A stretch of 64,000 bases of DNA from NCBI GenBank assembly GCA_022072405.1, contig JAJVHX010000002.1:1-64000 (forward strand), given 5' to 3'. How positions within the stretch are numbered: position 1 is the first letter of the stretch; the number at the start of each line of letters is the position of its first letter. Of the stretch, positions 7,702 through 15,438 are shown in pieces. Below the pieces are notes generated by a model. The model worked only from the letters and a program-made list of their open reading frames with translations, ran no database searches and had not been told where the DNA came from. The stretch comes from Phycisphaerae bacterium (GTDB lineage Bacteria > Planctomycetota > Phycisphaerae > UBA1845 > CAIVHJ01). The position numbers and the translations under genes were made by a program.

Positions 7702-8076
7702 TAATTCACGTCGACTGATTCTGTTCGATCAGTCCGAGTATGTGAATCTGCTTTACAATACAAGCCATGAACAATCAGTGGATGCCATAAGTAACACCAG
7801 TCGAATCCATCTTGCATGGAATTAACTACTCACTGCGGGGTGAATGAAGTGTTGCAAATTGAAACTGGTTGCATCATCTGTAGCTGATTATCTTCTGGTA
7901 AAATGGCCCGGGTTTTCTAATTCAAATCGTCGTCTACGGAACATATCAAATGACAACCCCATTAGAAGTGAACACTTATCGATTCAGTACATAATCAATG
8001 CCGATTAATCGTTATAATTGTATAATTAACAGATATTTATGGTTGATTTGGAAAGTGATTTAGTCGATACTGTGTA
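7702..8076. other. AT-rich divergent intergenic region without a gene
   Basis: This 375-bp stretch separates the minus-strand sigma-54 activator from the plus-strand hydrogenase locus. It is AT-rich, with -10-like boxes (TATAAT at 8013-8018 and 8021-8026 on the plus strand) but no open frame of note. I see no tRNA or clear riboswitch. It should hold the promoters of both transcription units. Confidence 0.6.
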
Positions 8077-8082
8077 TATAAT
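8077..8082 (+). promoter_or_regulatory. Candidate -10 box of the rex/hydrogenase operon
   Basis: A perfect TATAAT lies 5 bp upstream of the Rex operator. No good -35 hexamer is found at 16-18 bp (AGTGAT at 17 bp), so activity is inferred mainly from its position. Transcription would start inside or next to the operator, which suits repression. Confidence 0.45.
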
Positions 8083-8086
8083 CACA

Positions 8087-8104
8087 GTGTGAATGCATTC
8101 ACAA
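8087..8104. promoter_or_regulatory. Rex operator (ROP site)
   Basis: GTGTGAATGCATTCACAA matches the Rex consensus TTGTGAA-N4-TTCACAA at all but the first base. It sits 33 bp before the proposed rex start and just after a TATAAT box. Rex repressors bind this palindrome when NADH is low and leave it when NADH rises. The site predicts NADH-induced, autoregulated expression of the whole hydrogenase locus. No other strong copy was seen in the intergenic gaps I read. Confidence 0.88.
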
Positions 8105-8136
8105 AACACCAATAATCGTGTGTGTGGAGGTGAGTT

Positions 8137-8811
8137 ATCATCCGGAAAAACGGCCCAGATCTGCGGAAGCTGACTGATCAAGCCATCGAACGCCTGGTGA
8201 CCTGCCGGCGCCATCTCCGTGAATTGCTCACTCACGGTAAAGAGCGAATCTATTCCCACGAACTCGCGGAGATGGAACGGGTGACGGCGGCGCAGGTGCG
8301 GCGTGATCTGATGACGATCGGCTATGCCGGCAGTCCGGCCCACGGTTATGACATCGCCGGTCTGATCGGCACGATTGATGATCTGCTCAACCCCTCCACG
8401 GATGAAGGATGTATTCTGATTGGCGCGGGTCACCTGGGGCGTGCGATTCTGGCTTACGCCGCCAGCGGAGGATTGGGGTTGCCGATTCTGGCAGCGTTCG
8501 ATAACGATTCCGGTAAAGTCCGCCATCTCATTCACGGCTGTTACTGTTATCCGATTGAGCAATTACCGGAAGTGGTTTCTCGACTCAAGGTACTCACGGC
8601 GCTTCTGGCGGTGCCAGCTCCGGTGGCCCAGGCGGTCGTGGAGCAACTGGTGGCTACGGGAATTCGCAGTCTGGTTAATTTTGCGCCGGTACGGATTCGT
8701 GCCCCGCAGGGGATATTCGTGCAGGATGTGGATATCGCCGTGGCTTTGTGGAAAGCAGCGTTTCATGCCCAGCAGGCGAACTCTGCGGTAACAACGGCGA
8801 AACATGCGTGA
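8137..8811 (+). CDS. rex: Redox-sensing transcriptional repressor Rex
   Basis: The protein has the Rex winged helix (SHELAEMERVTAAQVRRDLMTI), the Rossmann motif CILIGAGHLGRAILAY and the family C-terminal segment RSLVNFAPVRI. The only ordinary in-frame start is GTG 8197, which would cut the first DNA-binding helix. The open frame upstream (LRKLTDQAIERLVTCRRHL) continues the family alignment back to a TGA at 8131. A GGAGG at 8126-8130 stands 6 bp before an ATC codon at 8137, so I propose an ATC start (224 residues); GTG 8197 would give 204. The gene overlaps the next by 8 bp, and its own operator lies upstream. Confidence 0.87.
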   Translation: MIRKNGPDLRKLTDQAIERLVTCRRHLRELLTHGKERIYSHELAEMERVTAAQVRRDLMTIGYAGSPAHGYDIAGLIGTIDDLLNPSTDEGCILIGAGHLGRAILAYAASGGLGLPILAAFDNDSGKVRHLIHGCYCYPIEQLPEVVSRLKVLTALLAVPAPVAQAVVEQLVATGIRSLVNFAPVRIRAPQGIFVQDVDIAVALWKAAFHAQQANSAVTTAKHA

Positions 8812-10876
8812 GAGTGCCATGCGCCCGACTCAGACACCGCTGGTATCGACCATTCCCGAACGCTGTCGGCTGTGTTACACCTGCGTGCGCGAATGTCCCG
8901 CCAAGGCGATCCGCGTTTCCAGCGGGCAGGCGGAAGTCCTGAAGGATCGCTGCATCGGTTGCGGCAATTGCGTACGGGTCTGCAGCCAGGGAGCCAAGCA
9001 GGTTTACGATGAGATTGAGCTGGTGGAGTCACTTCTGGATGATCACCGGCCGGTCGCTGCACTGATCGCACCCAGTTTTCCCGCAGAGTTCACGGAATAT
9101 GATTATGAAACGCTGGTCGGCATGATCCGCGGGCTGGGTTTCGATCGGGTGCATGAGGTGGGATTTGGTGCGGATCTGGTGGCGGAAGCCTACTGGCGAC
9201 TGTTAAGCGAAGGTCATGAACAACGGTATATCGCGACCACCTGCCCAGCCATTGTCGGTTACGTCGAACGCTATTGTCCGGACCTGGTTCCACACCTCGC
9301 CCCGATTGTTTCACCGATGATTGCCGCCGCGCGAGCGTTGCGGAGGCTATATGGCCCGGAGTGGCACATGGTGTTTATCGGGCCGTGCATCGCCAAAAAA
9401 GGCGAGGCACTGAGCCCACGTGTGGAGGGGGAGATCGACGGTGTACTGACTTTTATTGAATTGCGGGAGATGTTCTGGCGTCGGGCGATAAAACCGGAGG
9501 CCATGACTCCTGCCGATTTTGATCCTCCGCACGCCAGTACGGGCATGCTCTTCTCCCTCAGTCGGGGGTTATTGCAGGCGGCGCAACTGCATGAAGATCT
9601 GCTGACCAGTGAAGTGGTGGTCGCGGATGGTCGCAGCGAATTCGTACAGGTCATTCGCGAGTTTGAAAACGGCGATCTGGATGCGCGGCTGCTGGAAGTG
9701 CTGTGTTGCAAAGGGTGCATCATGGGTTCGGGGATGAGCACCCATGATCCGCTGTTCAAGCGGCGCGCCCAGATCAGTCGTTATGCTCGAGAACGTATGG
9801 CTCTGGATGTCGTCCGCTGGTATGACCACTGGTGTCAACTGCAGGATGTGGACCTGTCACGCACTTTTGACGGACAGGATCAGCGCATTGCCCTGCCCTC
9901 TCAGGAGCAGCTCCGCGACATTCTGCGGCGGATGGGCAAATATCAGCCGGAAGATGAGCTGAACTGCGGGGCCTGCGGTTACGAATCCTGCCTGGAACAT
10001 GCGGTGGCGATCTACAAGGGACTGGCGGAGCATGAGATGTGCCTGCCGCATACGATCGAGCAACTGCGGGCCACCTGCCGGCAGCTCGCGATCTCTCATC
10101 ATCAATTAGCCAGCACTCAGGAAGCGCTGATGCAATCGGAGAAGCTCGCCAGTATGGGGCAACTGGCGGCGGGTATTGCGCATGAGGTCAATAACCCCCT
10201 GGGTACGGTGCTGATGCTGTCACACGTGTTGCTGCAGGAAACGCCATCCGGTTCACCCGTGCATGATGATCTGAACATGATTGTGGCGGAGGCGGATCGC
10301 TGCAAGAAGATTGTAGCCGGCTTGCTGCATTTTGCCCGCAAGAACAAGGTGGATGCCCGGCAGGTTGATCTGGTCGCACTGGTGCAACAGGCGATTCAGC
10401 CTTTGTCGCTGCCCAATGTGGTGATTGAAATTCAGGCCTGCGGTAGTTGTCTGGTGGAGCTGGATGCCGACCAGATCATGCAGGTGCTGAACAACCTGAT
10501 CAACAACGCGCTGGCCGCCATGCCGCAGGGCGGCCGGCTGGTGATCGGTATTGCGGAAGATGAGGAGCGCGTCCGTTTATGGGTGCAGGATAGCGGTACA
10601 GGTATTCTGCCAGAGATTCGCAGCAAAATATTTGAACCCTTTTTTACAACCAAGCAGGCGGGCGAGGGTACCGGACTGGGACTGAGCGTCAGCTACGGCA
10701 TTATTAAAATGCATCACGGAGATATCCAGTTGATTTCGAACCATGATCCGCAGGCGGGTCCGACGGGCAGCACGTTTACCGTGACACTGCCGCGCCGACG
10801 CCCGGCGATCAGTCCTGCTGAATATGAACCGAGCGCTCCGGATAAGCCACAAGGAACAGAACATGAAGCTGGCTGA
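8804..10876 (+). CDS. Sensor histidine kinase with [FeFe]-hydrogenase-like domain
   Basis: Domains in order: two [4Fe-4S] motifs (CRLCYTCVRECP near residue 21, CIGCGNCVRVCS near 50); a hydrogenase large-subunit domain to about 365 with the three H-cluster loops (TTCPAIV, GPCIAKKGE, CCKGCIMGSG); a C-x2-C-x4-C Fe-S domain (CGACGYESC, about 389); then a kinase with HisKA (GIAHEVNNP, His near 460) and an ATPase (NLINNA, DSGTGI, GEGTGLGLS). The loops keep the cluster cysteines but lack the catalytic TSCCP cysteine pair, as in sensory (group C/D) enzymes. It probably senses H2 or redox state and phosphorylates a response regulator, perhaps the one at 20366 or 20797. The start overlaps rex; ATG 8819 is also possible. 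Confidence 0.88.
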   Translation: MRESAMRPTQTPLVSTIPERCRLCYTCVRECPAKAIRVSSGQAEVLKDRCIGCGNCVRVCSQGAKQVYDEIELVESLLDDHRPVAALIAPSFPAEFTEYDYETLVGMIRGLGFDRVHEVGFGADLVAEAYWRLLSEGHEQRYIATTCPAIVGYVERYCPDLVPHLAPIVSPMIAAARALRRLYGPEWHMVFIGPCIAKKGEALSPRVEGEIDGVLTFIELREMFWRRAIKPEAMTPADFDPPHASTGMLFSLSRGLLQAAQLHEDLLTSEVVVADGRSEFVQVIREFENGDLDARLLEVLCCKGCIMGSGMSTHDPLFKRRAQISRYARERMALDVVRWYDHWCQLQDVDLSRTFDGQDQRIALPSQEQLRDILRRMGKYQPEDELNCGACGYESCLEHAVAIYKGLAEHEMCLPHTIEQLRATCRQLAISHHQLASTQEALMQSEKLASMGQLAAGIAHEVNNPLGTVLMLSHVLLQETPSGSPVHDDLNMIVAEADRCKKIVAGLLHFARKNKVDARQVDLVALVQQAIQPLSLPNVVIEIQACGSCLVELDADQIMQVLNNLINNALAAMPQGGRLVIGIAEDEERVRLWVQDSGTGILPEIRSKIFEPFFTTKQAGEGTGLGLSVSYGIIKMHHGDIQLISNHDPQAGPTGSTFTVTLPRRRPAISPAEYEPSAPDKPQGTEHEAG

Positions 10877-11213
10877 TTTATTTCATGAACTGCACATTGA
10901 GGTATATGCGCACGGACACAATACGCCGATTACCCAGCGGCAGGTCTTTGCGGGCGATCGGATCAGTGACCTGCTGCAACATTCCTCCGAAGGCACCCTG
11001 CTGATCACCAACCTGCTGGGTTCGCACCTGCTGCGCCTGGTGGAACTGGTCGACGTATCGGCCATCTGTCTGTTAAATCGGCAACCGACACCCGTGGAAC
11101 TGCTGCCCAGCGCCGAAAAAAACCGGACGTGGATCGTTGTCTCACCGCTGGGCCTGTTTGAAACCTGCGGGCGGATTTACGAAGTATTGCAACGCGAAGA
11201 ACAAATATCATGA
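10863..11213 (+). CDS. DRTGG-domain protein
   Basis: This 116-residue protein starts at ATG 10863, overlapping the kinase stop. The segment RQVFAGDRISDLLQHSSEGTLLITNLLGSH and the end ETCGRIYEVLQ fit the DRTGG family, small proteins found beside CBS and phosphotransacetylase domains and in hydrogenase clusters, where their ligand is not known. A second member of the same type is at 12772. Overlaps with both neighbours imply coupled translation. I infer a regulatory, possibly nucleotide-binding, role. Confidence 0.72.
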   Translation: MKLADLFHELHIEVYAHGHNTPITQRQVFAGDRISDLLQHSSEGTLLITNLLGSHLLRLVELVDVSAICLLNRQPTPVELLPSAEKNRTWIVVSPLGLFETCGRIYEVLQREEQIS

Positions 11214-12775
11214 CGCGTTTTTCATATTCCATCATGGGCGGTGATTATGAGAACGGAGGCAGTGCCTCCCGCGCGGTCAAAGCGCAACTGCAGCGCGCCG
11301 GTGTCGATCCCGCCACCATCCGCCGGGCGATGATCGCCTGCTACGAAGCGGAAATGAATGTGGTGATTCACGCCCGACAAGGCCAACTGCATGCTGAAAT
11401 TGAGGATGGACTGCTGCGCGTCGCCATTGAAGATCAGGGGCCGGGGATAGCGGATATCAATCTGGCCATGCAGGAAGGATATTCGACCGCCGACGCGCAG
11501 GCCCGTGAACATGGCTTTGGCGCCGGACTGGGTTTGCCCAATATTCGACGCAACAGCGAGCAGTTGCAGATTGAATCCGTGGTCGGCCAGGGAACCACGG
11601 TTACCTTTGCCGTGCGTCTGAAATCGGCTCAACTTTATGGAAACGTGCGTCACTCCATCAGGATCGATGCGGCTTCCTGCCAGCAGTGTCATAGCTGCGT
11701 TCGCGCCTGCCCGACCCAGGCCATCCGCGCTTTTCATCGTGCTCCTGAAATATTGAGCTATCGGTGCATCGATTGCACGGAATGTATCGCCCACTGTCCC
11801 TCGCAGGCGCTACACATGGCCTCTACCACCTGGGATGTACGGGCACCGCGAACGACCCGGCTGGTGGTACCTCCGGAATTTCTGGCGCAGTTTTACGGTC
11901 GTCACACCCCCCAGCAGGTGCATCAGGAATTAGTGCAGATGGGCTGGCAGGATATCGTACTGACGAATTCGTGGCTGGAGGCGCTGCGCTACGCCACCCA
12001 TGAACTGGCCGAACAGCAACAATTCATACAACCTTTGCTTACGCCGGTATGCCCGGCGGTAATGAACCTGATCGCGTGGCGGTATCCGGCGTTGCTGGCG
12101 TATCTGACCCCTTATCAAACGATCTGGGAGACGATTTCGGCCACGTATTCGGCAGAACGGATCACGTGTGTGGTGATGTGCCCAGCCCAGCAAAGCCTGC
12201 TCACAGCGCCGGAACATTCGCAGGTCGAAACGATTTCCGCGATTGATCTTCGTGACGAATTGCTCAGTCGATTGCCCGATGAATCACCCATTACATCATT
12301 GCCCGCCAATCGAAAACACACGCACCCGTCTTCAAACCAGGAATTGACCATCACGGGCGTTCAGGCGGTGATGGCGGTGCTGGATGCATTGGAGTGCGGT
12401 GAACTGAGCGATGTTGCGATGCTGGAATTATGGGCCTGTTCGCAAGGCTGTTTCGGCACGCCGCTTGCGCTGGGCGAGGGGCATATATTGAATTACCGGT
12501 GGCAGCTACGATCGCAAGCCAGCGTGGTCTTGGCCGGTGTGCGGTCCCGCCAGCAGCCGCTTCAACCTCGAACTGGTATGCGCCTCGATGACGATATGCA
12601 ACAGGCGGTAGTCAAACTCGCGCGCATCGATCAGTTGCGCGAATCGCTGCCCGGCTTTGATTGTGCGGAATGTGGCGCCCCGAGCTGTGCGGCTTTGGCG
12701 GAAGATATCGTGCTGGGGCGGGCTCGCCTGGAAAATTGTCGCCATCAGAAAAAGAATGCGGAGGAACATGCATGA
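11210..12775 (+). CDS. Anti-sigma-type ATPase fused to Fe-S and degenerate hydrogenase domain
   Basis: Residues 1-140 form an RsbW/GHKL ATPase (N box YEAEMNVVIHA, G1 EDQGPGI, G2 GFGAGLGLPN). Two [4Fe-4S] motifs follow (CQQCHSC near 160, CIDCTEC near 186). Residues about 215-460 form a degraded H-cluster domain with single cysteines left in the loops (PVCPAV, VMCPAQQ, ACSQGC). The C-terminus repeats the Fe-S domain (CAECGAPSC...C). The remaining loop cysteines could hold a [4Fe-4S] cluster but probably not a working H-cluster. I expect a protein that couples redox or H2 state to an ATPase acting as anti-sigma factor or kinase. No partner sigma factor is next to it. Confidence 0.8.
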   Translation: MTRFSYSIMGGDYENGGSASRAVKAQLQRAGVDPATIRRAMIACYEAEMNVVIHARQGQLHAEIEDGLLRVAIEDQGPGIADINLAMQEGYSTADAQAREHGFGAGLGLPNIRRNSEQLQIESVVGQGTTVTFAVRLKSAQLYGNVRHSIRIDAASCQQCHSCVRACPTQAIRAFHRAPEILSYRCIDCTECIAHCPSQALHMASTTWDVRAPRTTRLVVPPEFLAQFYGRHTPQQVHQELVQMGWQDIVLTNSWLEALRYATHELAEQQQFIQPLLTPVCPAVMNLIAWRYPALLAYLTPYQTIWETISATYSAERITCVVMCPAQQSLLTAPEHSQVETISAIDLRDELLSRLPDESPITSLPANRKHTHPSSNQELTITGVQAVMAVLDALECGELSDVAMLELWACSQGCFGTPLALGEGHILNYRWQLRSQASVVLAGVRSRQQPLQPRTGMRLDDDMQQAVVKLARIDQLRESLPGFDCAECGAPSCAALAEDIVLGRARLENCRHQKKNAEEHA

Positions 12776-13125
12776 CGCTCGACACCCTGGTTAAAGAACT
12801 CCAATTAACGTGTTTGACACCGGAAATAGACTGGCAGCACCGCAAGGTGACTTCGGGGTATGTCTCGGACCTGATGAGCGATGTGTTGGCCAACGGACCG
12901 GCAGGTGGTCTGCTGGTGACCGGTCAGGTGCATCTGAACGTCCTCGCCGTCGCGGTGCATGCCGAGCTGAGTGCGATCTGCTTTGCCAACGGACGCCGGC
13001 CGGACAAAACCGTCTGCGATAAAGCACGCGAAGAAAAGGTCGTGCTGCTTTATACCGAGGAGGCAGCATTTAACGTGGTCGGGCGGTTATATCAACTGGG
13101 CTTGAAAGGGATGCCGTCGTGCTGA
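12772..13125 (+). CDS. Second DRTGG-domain protein
   Basis: This 117-residue product (MTLDTLVKELQLTCLTPEID) has the family pattern GYVSDLMSDVLANGPAGGLLVTGQVHLNVLAVA and the end EEAAFNVVGRLYQLGLKG. It starts with ATGA overlap on the previous stop and overlaps the PHP gene by 7 bp. Two different DRTGG genes separated by the ATPase fusion suggest separate subunits of one regulatory complex rather than a recent duplication, as they share little sequence beyond the fold pattern. Confidence 0.72.
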   Translation: MTLDTLVKELQLTCLTPEIDWQHRKVTSGYVSDLMSDVLANGPAGGLLVTGQVHLNVLAVAVHAELSAICFANGRRPDKTVCDKAREEKVVLLYTEEAAFNVVGRLYQLGLKGMPSC

Positions 13126-13856
13126 ACTGTGCCGCGGATCTGCATATTCACACAGCGTTGTCACCTTGTGCTGACGACACGATGACGCCGCCGAATATTG
13201 TCCAGCGGGCCGTCGAGAGCGGTCTGAAAGTCATTGCGATCTGCGATCACAACAGTACTGTTAATACCGTAGCGGTTCAACAGGCCGCCGGATCAGCACT
13301 ACTGGTGCTTATAGGCATGGAAATCACCACAGCGGAAGAAATTCATGTGCTGGGTTATTTTCCGGATGCCTCAGCGGCTCGACGGGTAGCGATCGAGGTG
13401 CAAGCCACCTTGCCTGCCGTCACGACCCAGATGCTCGAGCGATTTGGACATCAATGGATCATGGATGCCGACGGACAGATTCTGGGTGAAGAATCGCGGA
13501 TGCTGGCCGCAGCCACGCAACTGACCTTGAGTGAGACAGTGCAGTTGATTCATCAGCACCAGGGTATCGCGGTGGCTGCGCATGTGAATCGGCCATCGTT
13601 CAGCGTCATCAGCCAGCTGGGTATTTTTCCGCAACAGAGCGGATTGGATGCGATTGAAATATTTACGCGCCGCATCCAGCCAGCCGACTTAAAAATGATT
13701 ATGGCCATTGGATTACCGGTCTGGGGGGCCTCGGACAGCCACTTTCCGGATGACATCGGCTCCATCCGGACCCGCTTAGCGGTTGAGGATACGACCTTCG
13801 ACGAATGGTGTTTGGCGGTGAAACGTCAGCAGGGACGGAGCATCGGTGATGCGTGA
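13119..13856 (+). CDS. PHP-domain metal-dependent phosphoesterase
   Basis: This 245-residue protein starts at GTG 13119. It has the PHP motifs DLHIHTALSPCADD (I), AICDHNS (II), GMEITTAEEIHVLGY (III), AAHVNRP and GASDSH (IV), all with the metal-binding His/Asp retained. PHP enzymes cleave phosphate monoesters, and members of the TrpH/RNase AM branch act on 3',5'-nucleotides. Its place between a DRTGG gene and an ATPase gene in a hydrogenase locus recalls clusters of anaerobic Firmicutes and Thermotogae. The substrate is unknown; a nucleotide signal bound by the DRTGG proteins is one possibility. Confidence 0.8.
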   Translation: MLNCAADLHIHTALSPCADDTMTPPNIVQRAVESGLKVIAICDHNSTVNTVAVQQAAGSALLVLIGMEITTAEEIHVLGYFPDASAARRVAIEVQATLPAVTTQMLERFGHQWIMDADGQILGEESRMLAAATQLTLSETVQLIHQHQGIAVAAHVNRPSFSVISQLGIFPQQSGLDAIEIFTRRIQPADLKMIMAIGLPVWGASDSHFPDDIGSIRTRLAVEDTTFDEWCLAVKRQQGRSIGDA

Positions 13857-14409
13857 ATTAGCGTTGCATTTGCTGGATCTGGTGGAAAATTCCATTCGTG
13901 TGGGTGCCACGCGAATCGGCATCCATCTGCAGCTGGACCGTGCAGGCGACTGGCTGATGCTGCGCGTGAAAGATAACGGGCCGGGGCTGTCTGTTCGCCC
14001 TGAAGAAGCGCTCAATCCGTTTTATACCACGAAAAGCGGTAAGCGAACGGGGCTAGGATTAAGCCTGCTGCAAAGCGCTGCTGAACAAACCGGCGGTGGA
14101 CTGGGCTTATGGTCGTGCGACTGGGGTGGTTTGGAAGTATGGGCGAAATTTCGATGGTCTCATGTGGACCGTTACCCACTGGGGGAATGGCCGGAGACGC
14201 TGGCGGGAATGGTCTCTACCCGGCCGGAAATCGAATTCCTGTTTGAACTACAACTGGATGATCGCATCCTGACCTTCCAGTCAACGGCATTGAGAAATCC
14301 CGAAAGCACAGAGGCTGTGGATAGTATCCAGCTGTATGGACGGGTGCTGGAAGCGTTGCAGAGCATGTTATCGGTTGAAGAATTTCGGTTATTCCATGAG
14401 GTGGTCTGA
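13846..14409 (+). CDS. GHKL ATPase-domain protein without kinase core
   Basis: The first 110 residues are a HATPase_c domain (DLVENSIRVGAT N box, DNGPGLS G1, KRTGLGLSLL G2). There is no HisKA domain or phospho-acceptor histidine. Residues 120-187 are of no family I recognise. GTG 13846 and ATG 13849 are adjacent possible starts, both overlapping the PHP gene. It could be the catalytic partner of a separate dimerisation/His protein, or an anti-sigma-like regulator. It is the last gene before the hydrogenase structural genes, after which a 99-bp gap follows. Confidence 0.75.
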   Translation: MMRELALHLLDLVENSIRVGATRIGIHLQLDRAGDWLMLRVKDNGPGLSVRPEEALNPFYTTKSGKRTGLGLSLLQSAAEQTGGGLGLWSCDWGGLEVWAKFRWSHVDRYPLGEWPETLAGMVSTRPEIEFLFELQLDDRILTFQSTALRNPESTEAVDSIQLYGRVLEALQSMLSVEEFRLFHEVV

Positions 14410-14508
14410 AAAATGCTGGAGAATGATGAGAACACCCAATCATTCACACCAACAGTCACCACCGCCCCAATGGCGAAGGTGATTATTTAACATAGTGGAG
14501 ATGAGCAT

Positions 14509-15042
14509 ATGGAAGTAACGAAACCAGCAGGGTGTACCTGCGAAGAAGCGACCGAAGAGGAATTACTGGCTCGGCTGGATGAGGTACTGACGGAATACCG
14601 GGCCAAACCCGGGGCGCTGATTCCAGTGTTGCAGATGGCCCAGGGTCTGTTTGGTTATCTGCCGGAAGTGGCGCTGAAGCGCGTCGCCCTGGGATTGAAC
14701 AAATCCTTCAGCGAGGTGGCGGGGGTGGTCAGCTTTTACTCCTTCTTTTCAACCATACCGCGCGGCCAGCATGTGGTCCGGGTCTGCCTGGGTACGGCTT
14801 GTTATGTCCGCGGCGGCAAGCGGGTACTGGATACGATCAAGCAGAAACTCAAGATCGATGTGGGCGAAACAACTGCCGATCATCTGTTCACGCTGGAAGT
14901 GACGCGCTGCTTCGGGGCTTGTGGATTGGCCCCCGCCATTATGATCGACAGCGACGTTCATCATCGCGTCAAACCCAATCGGATCGAGTCGGTGCTGGGT
15001 AAATATCGCAGCGAAGTTGTGGTTGCGGAAAGGAGCGCGTGA
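14509..15042 (+). CDS. hndA: NAD-linked [FeFe] hydrogenase subunit A (NuoE-like)
   Basis: The 177-residue protein belongs to the 24-kDa/NuoE family. An N-terminal helical region (PGALIPVLQMAQGLFGYLP) is followed by a thioredoxin-like [2Fe-2S] domain with the four ligands in CLGTACYVRGG and CFGACGLAP. In HndABCD and HydABC enzymes it sits beside the flavin subunit. A GGAGATG ribosome site precedes the ATG. The gene is 1 bp from hndB, within the uninterrupted structural set. Confidence 0.9.
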   Translation: MEVTKPAGCTCEEATEEELLARLDEVLTEYRAKPGALIPVLQMAQGLFGYLPEVALKRVALGLNKSFSEVAGVVSFYSFFSTIPRGQHVVRVCLGTACYVRGGKRVLDTIKQKLKIDVGETTADHLFTLEVTRCFGACGLAPAIMIDSDVHHRVKPNRIESVLGKYRSEVVVAERSA

Positions 15043-15043
15043 C

Positions 15044-15415
15044 ATGGCTCAACGTATTGCCAGTCCGGAGGATCTCAAGGCTGTTCGCGAAAAAGCGCAA
15101 CAGGACATCGACCTGCGCAGCGGGCAGAAAGAATTGCGCATCACCGTGCATATGGGGACCTGCGGCATTGCCGCCGGGGCCCGCGATCTGCTCACGGTGC
15201 TGATGAACGAATTGCAACAGAATCAGGTCACCTACGTCAGCGTGACTCAGACGGGTTGTGCCGGGTTATGTGACCAGGAACCGATGATCACAATTACCGA
15301 CAAAAACGGCAGCACTTTCCGCTACGGCCGGCTCAGCAAGGCTAAAGTGGGCGAAGTGGTGCGTGGTCATGTGCTGCGGGGTCAACCGATGGTGGAATAC
15401 CTGATCAAGATATAA
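15044..15415 (+). CDS. hndB: Hydrogenase subunit B, thioredoxin-like [2Fe-2S] ferredoxin
   Basis: This 123-residue protein starts at ATG 15044, directly after the hndA stop; a longer frame from 15017 would overlap hndA. After a helical N-terminus come TVHMGTCGIAAGARDLL and TQTGCAGLCDQEPM. One Cys lies in the first loop and two in the second, the last of the four usual ligands being less obvious. HndB proteins transfer electrons within the NAD(P)-linked hydrogenase. Neighbours on both sides confirm the assignment. Confidence 0.85.
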   Translation: MAQRIASPEDLKAVREKAQQDIDLRSGQKELRITVHMGTCGIAAGARDLLTVLMNELQQNQVTYVSVTQTGCAGLCDQEPMITITDKNGSTFRYGRLSKAKVGEVVRGHVLRGQPMVEYLIKI

Positions 15416-15438
15416 CGGAGAAAGGGAGTTGTGGCGTC

